Positions 1-5,744 of a stretch of DNA of 5,744 nucleotides are shown here, one piece after another. Under the pieces are notes generated by a model that saw only the letters and a program-made list of their open reading frames with translations, was not told the origin of the DNA and searched no databases. The position numbers and the translations under genes were made by a program. How positions within the stretch are numbered: position 1 is the first letter of the stretch; each line of letters opens with the position of its first letter. Source of the stretch: Alphaproteobacteria bacterium (GTDB taxonomy: Bacteria; Pseudomonadota; Alphaproteobacteria; UBA8366; JADFVY01). The stretch is from contig JAOUMF010000158.1 in the NCBI GenBank assembly GCA_029881615.1, forward strand, positions 1 through 5,744, read 5' to 3'.

Positions 1-1299
1 TGCATTTTCCGGCCCGCCCAGCAGATACATCACCAATTGCGCCCAGGAGCATTCCGCATAGAGTACCGCGGTGCCGGTAAGAACCAGCGTCATCACGACA
101 AGCGCCAGCAGAAGGTGGGCAATTCGTAATGCCAGGCTCCACCGCCGCACGTATTTTCCGTCCGACAGGGGCAACTGGTTGGTCTGGACATGCAGTGTGT
201 TCTTGCCTTCCTTGCGGTCCTTGTATTCGCGGTAGAACCATAGCGCGGCATGGGTCCAGAAGAAGGCGAAAACGCCGCCAAGCAACGCGGTCATGAATTT
301 CGCGGCTATCCACATAAATGGGTAACGGTCGAAATCTCTGGTATTGCCGTGCGGCTGGAAGGTGGCAAACCCACCGGTCACATTGTCGTGGCACTTGCTG
401 CAAGTGGCGAGGCGGTTGTTCGCATGCACCATTGATGATTCGTCGTCGACTCGTTTGACGCCATGGCTTCCGTGGCAGTCGAAACATTTCGCGGTATAGG
501 CATAGCCCAGGGTGTTGACCTGGCCGTGATATGTTCCCACGTAGGTTTCGTACTGCTGTTCATGGCAGTTGCCACAATTCCGGGTGATCGCAAGCTTTAT
601 CGAGTCTGCTTCCGGCGAAGCGATATTGTGCGTCGTATGGCAATCGATGCAGACGGCGGCGTATGGATTGGCGTTGACCTTGGTTTCTTCGCCATGCACC
701 GACCTGGAATAGGTTTCGGCCTCCCGTTCATGGCATTTGCCGCAAATTTCGGGAATTTCCAGCCGGGACATCGCACCGACCTTGCCCTCTATCGGCAAAA
801 TGTAATGCGCATTGTGACAATTATAGCAGGTGGCATTCGTGTGCGACTGGTCTTCTGCATTAGGCTGTGCGTGGACCGATCCCATATAGCTGTTGATTTG
901 TTCCACCACCTCGCCCAACCGCGCGAACTCTTCGGTCTTGCCTTCTCTCTGGGCGTCATCCCACAGTTTTCTGTGGCATTGCACGCAACTGACCTTTCGC
1001 TCCACAAACTCTTCATGGGGAATTTCAAGTATGTCCTTGTGACATTCCACGCAAAAGCGTTTGCCATGCACGCTTTCCTTGAATCGGTCCGGCGATACAT
1101 GAATCTGCCGCGTTCCTCCATTAGGAGTTTCCGCATCGAATCCCTCGATTCCATGGCAATCCAGACAAATTTCATTGTCCGGCGCCTCCGCCTCGGCGGT
1201 TTGGGCATTGGCTTCGGAACTCCAGCCGGCGGGAAGGCCGGTCAGCAAAAAAATACTTGCTGAAAAAAAGGCAAAAGCGAAAATTCTTGAAGAGCGCAT
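1..1299 (-). CDS. Nine-haem cytochrome c fused to a membrane cytochrome b domain (CbcL-like), 3' end outside the window
   Basis: Probable inner-membrane quinol:cytochrome oxidoreductase that passes electrons from the quinone pool to periplasmic haems. The frame is open for 433 codons from ATG at 1299 to base 1, with no stop. GAGGT (1312-1308) lies 8 bases before the ATG. Residues 1-32 look like a signal peptide (MRSSR, hydrophobic core, ANA|Q cleavage). Nine CXXCH motifs begin at C45, C83, C105, C158, C186, C217, C242, C272 and C300: CLDCH, CVECH, CVQCH, CYNCH, CGKCH, CIDCH, CGNCH, CFDCH, CSKCH. An S/T-V/Y-H motif recurs before every second haem (H78, H143, H202, H258) and may supply distal ligands. 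Two hydrophobic segments follow, about 330-354 (with H350) and 393-415 (RIAH, H395, then LTG). They resemble the first helices of HydC/FdnI-type dihaem cytochrome b. The order matches Geobacter CbcL as I remember it. The rest of the b domain is beyond the window, so the assignment is by architecture only. Confidence 0.88.
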   Translation of the reverse strand, partial: MRSSRIFAFAFFSASIFLLTGLPAGWSSEANAQTAEAEAPDNEICLDCHGIEGFDAETPNGGTRQIHVSPDRFKESVHGKRFCVECHKDILEIPHEEFVERKVSCVQCHRKLWDDAQREGKTEEFARLGEVVEQINSYMGSVHAQPNAEDQSHTNATCYNCHNAHYILPIEGKVGAMSRLEIPEICGKCHEREAETYSRSVHGEETKVNANPYAAVCIDCHTTHNIASPEADSIKLAITRNCGNCHEQQYETYVGTYHGQVNTLGYAYTAKCFDCHGSHGVKRVDDESSMVHANNRLATCSKCHDNVTGGFATFQPHGNTRDFDRYPFMWIAAKFMTALLGGVFAFFWTHAALWFYREYKDRKEGKNTLHVQTNQLPLSDGKYVRRWSLALRIAHLLLALVVMTLVLTGTAVLYAECSWAQLVMYLLGGPENA

Positions 1300-1307
1300 T
1301 GGACAAT

Positions 1308-1312
1308 ACCTC
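1308..1312 (-). promoter_or_regulatory. Ribosome binding site of the multihaem cytochrome gene
   Basis: GAGGT on the minus strand, 8 bases before the ATG at 1299. It fixes the start that gives a proper signal peptide. Confidence 0.7.
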
Positions 1313-1366
1313 GCGCGATGAGCCGGTGCGGCGGATGCCAACCGGTGTGGAGTACAAGAAAAAGAG

Positions 1367-1382
1367 TGTGATTTAGTTCACG
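1367..1382. promoter_or_regulatory. CRP-like palindrome TGTGA-N6-TCACG
   Basis: The plus strand reads TGTGATTTAGTTCACG. This matches 9 of 10 defined positions of the CRP consensus TGTGA-N6-TCACA. The centre (1374.5) is about 75 bases upstream of the cytochrome ATG. It overlaps the place where a -10 element would fall if the FNR-like site at 1400-1413 acted at -41.5, so it could either repress that promoter or serve a second one. The binding protein is inferred, not shown: other CRP/FNR-superfamily regulators such as Dnr or FixK bind similar half-sites. Confidence 0.5.
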
Positions 1383-1399
1383 CGCTGACCGGAAAATCT

Positions 1400-1413
1400 T
1401 TGATCCACGTCAA
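1400..1413. promoter_or_regulatory. FNR/FixK-like box TTGAT-N4-GTCAA
   Basis: The plus strand reads TTGATCCACGTCAA. It differs at one position from the FNR/FixK/Anr consensus TTGAT-N4-ATCAA. The centre (1406.5) is 107 bases upstream of the cytochrome start. At the usual class II distance of -41.5, transcription would start near 1365 and leave a leader of about 65 bases. The matching -10 would be the weak CTAAAT at 1376-1371. An FNR-type site fits an anaerobic respiratory cytochrome. The imperfect 9-base arms CGCGCTGAC (1381-1389) and GTCAACGCG (1409-1417) give a wider dyad that overlaps this box. Confidence 0.55.
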
Positions 1414-1546
1414 CGCGAAGGTGGAATTCATGAAGATTTTGTGCGGGCGGAAAAACTATCCGTTGTCAGTCCGGGCCGAGTCTGCGGGTAATTGGATCGT
1501 CAATCCGTGCCGCGGCGAAGCTCTGGCGGCCTCGGCCTAATCCGGG

Positions 1547-2653
1547 TTATCGAAATACAAGGGGGTCCCACAGGCGCGCCCGCGCCAATTTGTCGCGATC
1601 CCAGTCGATGCCCAGCCCCGGCCGCTTTGATGGCCAGGCGTAGCCGTTTTCGATCTTCATCGGGGCGGCGGTCAGATCGTCGAGTTGCGGGATGTACTCG
1701 ACCCAGCGTGCGTTCGGTGCGGCCGCGCAAAGCGCTACGTGAAGTTCCATCAGGAAATGCGGACAGACGTCGATATTATATGTCTCCGCCAGATGTGCCG
1801 TTTTCAGCCATGGCGTGATGCCACCAATGCGCGCCACATCGACTTGAACGATGGAGCAAGCACCGGCCTGTAGATATTCACGGAAATGCGCGGGATGATA
1901 CAGCGATTCGCCGACTGCGATGGGCAGGCTTGTGGATTTCGACAAGCGCGCGTGTCCGCCAATGTCTTCTGCCGGCAGTGGTTCTTCGAACCAGGCCAAA
2001 TCGAGGCTCTCATAGTGACGCGCCCGCCGAATCGCTTCCGACAAGGTAAATCCCTGATTGGCGTCCACCATGATTTCAAAGCCCTCGCCAACGGCCTCGC
2101 GAACTGCTGAGAGGCGGTCCATGTCTTCGCTGACATGGGGTTTGCCGACCTTGATTTTCGATCCGCCGAACCCTTGTTGCTTTGCCGCCAAGGCCTCTTC
2201 CACCAACTGCTGCTTGTCGATCTGCAGCCAGCCGCCTTCGGTGGTGTATAGCGGGATACATTCCTGCGCGCCGCCTGCCATGACATGCAGCGGCAATTCC
2301 GCCCTCCGGCAGCGTAAATCCCAGAGCGCGGTATCGATAGCGGCCAGGGCCAACGCGGTAATGGCGCCAACTGCGGTCGAATGAGTGTGGAAGAACAGGT
2401 CTTTCCAGATCTTCTCTACCATGGCCGGGTCGCGGCCGATCAACCGCGGCGCAAGATGGTCGCGAATCAGGGCTACAACGCTGCTGCCGCCTGTACCGAT
2501 GGTATAGGTATAACCCAGACCGCTGGATCCGTCGTCGGAGAAGATCTCGACGAAGACGGTTTCCTGCTTCACGAAGGCCTGAATTGCGTCGGTCCGCACC
2601 ACTTTGGGCGTCAGATCCACCTGCAGGATTTCAATCTTGTCGATCTTGCTCAT
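1547..2653 (-). CDS. Mandelate racemase subgroup enzyme, enolase superfamily (sugar acid epimerase or dehydratase)
   Basis: A soluble 368-residue enzyme that removes the proton next to a carboxylate, using Mg2+ to stabilise the enediolate. The N-terminal capping domain covers about 1-125 and the TIM barrel about 130-350. Visible active-site residues are K166-x-K168 (SKIK), metal ligands D197 (DAN), E223 (FEEP) and E249 (GES), the dyad D272 (VDVARIGG) and H299 (CPHF), and E319. All sit two positions after the textbook mandelate racemase residues (K164/K166, D195, E221, E247, D270, H297, E317), which places it in the MR subgroup. Members racemise, epimerise or dehydrate hydroxy acids; the substrate cannot be read from sequence. 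Last gene of the operon: its ATG overlaps the kinase stop (ATGA), and it has the strongest Shine-Dalgarno of the four. Since the kinase and PdxA2 need the C3 hydroxyl, I favour C2 epimerisation over dehydration, as inference. Confidence 0.93.
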   Translation of the reverse strand: MSKIDKIEILQVDLTPKVVRTDAIQAFVKQETVFVEIFSDDGSSGLGYTYTIGTGGSSVVALIRDHLAPRLIGRDPAMVEKIWKDLFFHTHSTAVGAITALALAAIDTALWDLRCRRAELPLHVMAGGAQECIPLYTTEGGWLQIDKQQLVEEALAAKQQGFGGSKIKVGKPHVSEDMDRLSAVREAVGEGFEIMVDANQGFTLSEAIRRARHYESLDLAWFEEPLPAEDIGGHARLSKSTSLPIAVGESLYHPAHFREYLQAGACSIVQVDVARIGGITPWLKTAHLAETYNIDVCPHFLMELHVALCAAAPNARWVEYIPQLDDLTAAPMKIENGYAWPSKRPGLGIDWDRDKLARARLWDPLVFR

Positions 2654-3879
2654 ATGGAATCTCCCTGCTTTTTGAATTCGTGCCCGTCGAACCAGTCAGC
2701 CACATCCATGAAAAGACGGTCGCCGCCGAATCCGCCGGCCTTGGTGATCAGGGCGACCTGGCGGCCATTCGTCTCGAATTGGCTCCAGACAACGCCTGGC
2801 TGAATCTCGCCCTTTATCACGAGACAATTAATACCCATCCGGCGCAACAACGCCAGGACGGTATCGCCCCCGGTGGCCAGTATGGCGCCGATGTCATGGG
2901 CGAGCAGCAGTTTCTCGGCCGAAGCGGCCAGCGAAGCCGCAACACCATCGGAATCAGCCTCGACGGCCGGATCGGCTTGTGTCGCGCGGAGAAGGATAAT
3001 GCCTGCACCCCCGCTGCTTTTGTCGGCATTCATGATTCCGTCTGGCGCTTCCAGCACATCACAGTCTGGATGGCCTTTCAGAAGCGCTGCGGATTGGGCC
3101 GCCGATTGCGGATTGCGTGAGCCGACCAGGAATAGAAGAGACCCTTTGAAATTGCCCTGATATTCGAAGTTTTTCTCAGGTCCAAACGCGATATCGGCCA
3201 GGGCCGCCGTCAATCCGCCGGCCCCGGCGAACAGCGTTTTGCGATGATCACGCAGCGCCGCCAGAGCTAACTGCCTCAGGTGATCTTCTCCCGTCGCATC
3301 GGCAATCACGATGCTGCCAGGTTCCATCTCATGCAACTCGCCACCGGCCGGCAGAAGTGTCGTCCTGGCATGCGGACGCGCCGTCCTGAACTGATCGAGG
3401 AGAGGTTCATTCGGCGGAGGGGATCGCTTGTCTTGTCCTATGGAGCTTTCCGACAAGGGAGTTCCGTGCACATGCACGATACCTGCCCGCAGCACGCGCC
3501 CCTGGGCGGGCATCGCGGGGCATAGCAGCAGGTTCCTGCCCGGTGCTGAGTCGAGCGCCGCCAGACATTCCGCGACAACATTGCCGCGTAACGTGGAATC
3601 TATTTTCTTGATCAGGAGAGGCGGACCATGCGCCGTCAGGGACTTGACGCTGGTGGCGCACAGTTTGGCCGCGGCACTGGCCGGCAGATGCCGGCTGTCG
3701 GTATTGACCGCTATTACTTCCGGCCCTGACCCAAGGGCTTCATCAAGCGAGTCCGGACAAATGGCGACGCGCGTATGCAGTCCGCGCCGGGCAAAAGGAG
3801 CCGCTGCATCCAGGGCGCCGGTAAGATCGTCGGCAATGATCGCAGCTTTTAACGCTTGTCGCCTCATATTCGGGGCCAT
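2650..3879 (-). CDS. dtnK: Four-carbon acid sugar kinase (former DUF1537), D-threonate/D-erythronate kinase type
   Basis: Cytoplasmic ATP-dependent kinase that phosphorylates O4 of a C4 sugar acid. The 409 residues are about full length for the family. The N-terminal substrate domain shows IADDLTGALDAA (15-26), NTDSRH (59-64), KKIDSTLRGNV (91-101) and CPAMPAQGR (120-128). The C-terminal nucleotide domain shows GAGGLTAALA (219-228), VGSRNPQSAAQ (252-262), ATGGDT (335-340), GEIQPGV (357-363) and KAGGFG (380-385). The start is uncertain: ATG at 3879 follows the pdxA2 stop by one base, while ATG at 3867 (MRRQALK) is equally possible. Neither has a good Shine-Dalgarno, so translation is probably coupled to pdxA2. 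The symbol rests on the pairing with PdxA2; a D-erythronate kinase is the main alternative. OtnK-type kinases usually sit with an aldolase (OtnC), which is absent here. Confidence 0.93.
   Translation of the reverse strand: MAPNMRRQALKAAIIADDLTGALDAAAPFARRGLHTRVAICPDSLDEALGSGPEVIAVNTDSRHLPASAAAKLCATSVKSLTAHGPPLLIKKIDSTLRGNVVAECLAALDSAPGRNLLLCPAMPAQGRVLRAGIVHVHGTPLSESSIGQDKRSPPPNEPLLDQFRTARPHARTTLLPAGGELHEMEPGSIVIADATGEDHLRQLALAALRDHRKTLFAGAGGLTAALADIAFGPEKNFEYQGNFKGSLLFLVGSRNPQSAAQSAALLKGHPDCDVLEAPDGIMNADKSSGGAGIILLRATQADPAVEADSDGVAASLAASAEKLLLAHDIGAILATGGDTVLALLRRMGINCLVIKGEIQPGVVWSQFETNGRQVALITKAGGFGGDRLFMDVADWFDGHEFKKQGDSI
2661..2666 (-). promoter_or_regulatory. Ribosome binding site of the MR-subgroup gene
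   Basis: AGGGAG on the minus strand, 7 bases before the ATG at 2653, lying inside the 3' end of the kinase gene. It is the clearest Shine-Dalgarno of the operon and confirms the start. The gene may therefore be translated independently as well as by coupling. Confidence 0.75.
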
Positions 3880-3880
3880 G

Positions 3881-4873
3881 TTATCGGGCTGTGGCGAACT
3901 GTGGCTTCTTTGTCATCCGCCGCGCGTAGGCGACTGCGCAATTCATGTTGACGTGATCCGCCCGGCCCTTCCAGGCGATGTCAAACGCGGTGCCATGGTC
4001 GACCGATGTTCGCTTGATCGGCAGGCCAAGACTTATGTTGACGGTGGTATCGAAGGCGATCAGCTTGATCGGTATATGGCCCTGGTCGTGATATTGGGCC
4101 ACGACCAGATCGAATTCACCCTTATGGGCGCGGTAAAATACCGTGTCGGCGGGAATCGGGCCGACTACATTGATTTTCTCCGCCTGCGCCTGGCGCACGG
4201 CCGGTTCGATGAAATCCAGTTCTTCGCGACCGAATATTCCGCCTTCGCCGCAATGGGGGTTAAGGCCGGCTACGGCGATGCGGGGGGCTGACAGCCCAAG
4301 TTCCTTGAGGTGGTCGTTACCGGCCTGGATCGTTGCCAGCACCCGTTCCGGCGTGGCGCGTTCCGTGGCATCCCTTAGCGAGACGTGGGTCGAGGTATGG
4401 ATGGTCGACAATGTTTCCGATGCCAACAGCATGAAGGATGACTTCGCACCGGTAAGCGCGGCCAGCATCCCTGTATGGCCGTCATATTTATGTCCCGCCT
4501 CATGCAGGGCGGCCTTGTTCAATGGCGCCGTGACGATAACCGAAATCTCGCCGTCCATCGCCATCCGCGCCGCATGTTCCACGCAGCGAAAAGCCGTGTC
4601 ACCGCCGGCCGCCGAAACCTGGCCGTCCTTTAGCTGGTCGCGGTCCATTACCGGGACATCGACCAGCCTGACGCAGTCACCATCCCCGGATGTTGTAAAC
4701 GAGAATTCCCCGCCGACCAGTTCACGCGCCCGTTCCATGCTCGCCAGATCGCCGATGACGATCGTCTCGGCGCGGTCGCCCGGGTCCATTTCCGCGAGCG
4801 CCTTGCATATAATTTCCGGCCCGACGCCCGCCGGATCACCCATGGTAATGCCGATGGGGGCTTTGTCGTTCAT
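3881..4873 (-). CDS. pdxA2: PdxA2-type 4-phospho-D-threonate/D-erythronate 3-dehydrogenase
   Basis: NAD-dependent, metal-dependent dehydrogenase of the PdxA family. In the catabolic PdxA2 branch it oxidises C3 of the 4-phosphorylated C4 acid; the 3-keto acid loses CO2 to give dihydroxyacetone phosphate. The 330 residues are complete. Motifs are [13 protein letters not shown] (9-21), TAPLNKAA (115-122), GHTGMLA (132-138, phosphate and substrate contact), likely metal ligands H163 (STHVSL), H207 (NPHCGE) and H262 (YHDQG), and [15 protein letters not shown] (282-296). HDQGHIPIK, in place of the HDQGLPVLK remembered for E. coli PdxA, and the adjacent DUF1537 kinase favour PdxA2 over vitamin B6 synthesis. 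No pdxJ or ksgA neighbour is seen. The ATG overlaps the SDR stop as ATGA, and the TAA stop is one base from the kinase ATG. A housekeeping PdxA is the alternative but unlikely. Confidence 0.93.
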   Translation of the reverse strand: MNDKAPIGITMGDPAGVGPEIICKALAEMDPGDRAETIVIGDLASMERARELVGGEFSFTTSGDGDCVRLVDVPVMDRDQLKDGQVSAAGGDTAFRCVEHAARMAMDGEISVIVTAPLNKAALHEAGHKYDGHTGMLAALTGAKSSFMLLASETLSTIHTSTHVSLRDATERATPERVLATIQAGNDHLKELGLSAPRIAVAGLNPHCGEGGIFGREELDFIEPAVRQAQAEKINVVGPIPADTVFYRAHKGEFDLVVAQYHDQGHIPIKLIAFDTTVNISLGLPIKRTSVDHGTAFDIAWKGRADHVNMNCAVAYARRMTKKPQFATAR

Positions 4874-5637
4874 GGCATCAATTGTCCGCCGTTGACCTCG
4901 ATCACCTGGCCGGTGATGTAGGCGCTCAACGCGTCACAGCCCAGGAACAGGAAGGCGCCGACACAATCCTCGGAAGTGCCCAGCCGGCCCATGGGAATGG
5001 TTTTGCGCGCCCCTTCCAACTGATCGTCGTTGGAATATCGTTCATGGAACGGGGTGGCGATCACCCCCGGCGCCACGCCATTGACGCGGATGTTTTCCTT
5101 GGCATGCTCCTTCGCCAGGACACGTGTCAGCGTGCTGACAAACGCCTTGGATGCGCCATAGAACCCCGCACCTTCGCCGCCCCCGGTGCGGGCGGCAATC
5201 GATGTTGTGTTGATGATGTTGCCGCCACCGCTTTCGCGCATAGCCGGTATGGCGGCCCGGCAGGCCTGCAGCACGGAACGGGCGTTCAAATCCATCACCC
5301 GCTCGTAATGCTCGTCATCGACATCGACGATCGGAATTCGGCCTAGCATGCCGCCGGCATTGTTGATCAGCGTGTGCAATCCGCCGAAGGCTTCGACCGT
5401 GCGGCGCACGATCTCGTCGTTGGCCTCGGAATTCGAAACATCGCCTGCCACGAGGAATGCCTCTCCACCGGCCTTGGCGATATCCTCGCCGACCTGTTCG
5501 GCGGCGTCACGGCTGGAATTATAATGCACGGCCACCCGCGCGCCCAATCCGCCCAGCGCACGGGCCAGCGCGGCGCCGATGCCGGTGCTGGCGCCTGTGA
5601 TCAGGATGGGGCGGTTCTTGAATTCGTCGAAATACAT
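4870..5637 (-). CDS. Short-chain dehydrogenase/reductase (classical SDR)
   Basis: NAD(P)-dependent oxidoreductase of the classical SDR type, cytosolic, 255 residues (typical is about 250). The Rossmann motif TGASTGIG is at 14-21, NNAG at 92-95, and the catalytic tetrad is N118, S146, Y160 and K164 (YGASK). VNGVAPG (185-191) and [11 protein letters not shown] (241-251) near the end are also typical. After strand 2 the sequence is HYNSSR with no acidic residue, which leans towards NADP(H). I chose ATG at 5637 because it leaves the usual dozen residues before the glycine motif and has a partial Shine-Dalgarno (GGA at 5648-5646, 8 bases away). An in-frame ATG at 5727 would add 30 residues without SDR character. 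First visible gene of the operon, so it probably oxidises or reduces the sugar, lactone or sugar acid feeding the kinase. Substrate unknown; a FabG-like role is less likely here. Confidence 0.93.
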   Translation of the reverse strand: MYFDEFKNRPILITGASTGIGAALARALGGLGARVAVHYNSSRDAAEQVGEDIAKAGGEAFLVAGDVSNSEANDEIVRRTVEAFGGLHTLINNAGGMLGRIPIVDVDDEHYERVMDLNARSVLQACRAAIPAMRESGGGNIINTTSIAARTGGGEGAGFYGASKAFVSTLTRVLAKEHAKENIRVNGVAPGVIATPFHERYSNDDQLEGARKTIPMGRLGTSEDCVGAFLFLGCDALSAYITGQVIEVNGGQLMP

Positions 5638-5665
5638 AGAATAAATCCAGGTTAAGGCAGAACCG

Positions 5666-5684
5666 CGGGCGTTTTGTCCGCCCG
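5666..5684. other. Small GC-rich hairpin in the leader of the operon
   Basis: Perfect 6-base arms CGGGCG (5666-5671) and CGCCCG (5679-5684) flank a 7-base loop, about 30 bases before the SDR start. No U-run follows on either strand, so it is not a standard terminator. It could be a leader structure or chance in GC-rich sequence. The rest of 5638-5744 shows no promoter that I can support. Confidence 0.25.
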
Positions 5685-5744
5685 GCGGCCGCACATGGAT
5701 CACCGATAAATCAGCGTCGGCAACCACATGGAAAATTGCGGGAT

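Noticed and set aside
789..1208. Minus-strand open frame of 139 codons within the cytochrome gene
   Set aside because: Out of frame with the haem motifs and rich in Arg and Met without domain character; a shadow of the real gene.
463..1263. Plus-strand open frame of 266 codons opposite the cytochrome gene
   Set aside because: It is the antisense of a minus-strand frame that carries nine in-frame CXXCH motifs and a signal peptide. The plus-strand product has no recognisable motif.
1509..1530. Inverted repeat GCCGC/GCGGC just after the operon stop, considered as a terminator
   Set aside because: Only 5 base pairs with a 12-base loop, and no U-run follows on the minus strand. A Rho-dependent end is possible but not visible.
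1804..2370. Minus-strand open frame of 188 codons inside the MR-subgroup gene
   Set aside because: Shifted frame of the gene whose true frame shows KxK, D, E, E and D/H catalytic residues.
3428..4291. Plus-strand open frame of 287 codons across the kinase and pdxA2
   Set aside because: It spans the junction of two clearly homologous minus-strand genes and resembles no known protein; a GC-rich antisense shadow.
4143..4895. Plus-strand open frame of 250 codons opposite pdxA2
   Set aside because: Ser/Ala/Pro-rich antisense translation of a confident PdxA2 gene.
5638..5727. 30-residue N-terminal extension of the SDR from the ATG at 5727
   Set aside because: Classical SDRs begin about a dozen residues before TGxxxGxG. 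The extension looks like translated leader and contains the GC hairpin.
1..5744. CRISPR arrays, tRNA or rRNA genes, insertion sequences, phage or defence genes
   Set aside because: No regular direct repeats, cloverleaf-like segments, terminal inverted repeats or transposase motifs were seen on either strand.

Overview
The window is a moderately GC-rich, densely coded stretch of Gram-negative DNA. All five genes I can support read on the minus strand, right to left. ATGA overlaps and Shine-Dalgarno sites are typical of proteobacteria. An alphaproteobacterium would fit the style of the sugar-acid operon, but nothing in the sequence proves the taxon.

Right part (5637 down to 1547): a tight four-gene operon. 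In transcription order it encodes a classical short-chain dehydrogenase/reductase (SDR), a PdxA2-type 4-phospho-D-threonate/D-erythronate dehydrogenase, a four-carbon acid sugar kinase (former DUF1537; DtnK/OtnK family) and a mandelate-racemase-subgroup enzyme of the enolase superfamily. Stops and starts overlap as ATGA at two junctions and are separated by one base at the third. The kinase and PdxA2 pair is the known route from a C4 sugar acid, through its 4-phosphate, to dihydroxyacetone phosphate plus CO2. The enolase-superfamily enzyme and the SDR probably convert another compound into the kinase substrate. One idea is that the enolase-superfamily enzyme epimerises C2, because D-erythronate and D-threonate are C2 epimers. 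No transporter or regulator lies in the window.

Middle (1546 to 1300): a 247-base intergenic region with two palindromes of the CRP/FNR family. One is FNR/FixK-like (TTGAT-N4-GTCAA) and one is CRP-like (TGTGA-N6-TCACG). Their centres are 32 bases apart, about three helical turns. They lie upstream of the cytochrome gene and suggest control by oxygen or carbon status.

Left part (1299 to 1, running off the window): the 5' part of a gene for a large membrane cytochrome. It has a signal peptide, nine CXXCH haem c motifs and then the start of a membrane-embedded cytochrome b domain. This layout, nine haems c followed by a HydC/FdnI-like cytochrome b, is that of CbcL, the inner-membrane quinol oxidase for extracellular electron transfer in Geobacter. 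It is the most interesting item in the window. The two regions look functionally independent (catabolism versus respiration) and are probably neighbours rather than one system.
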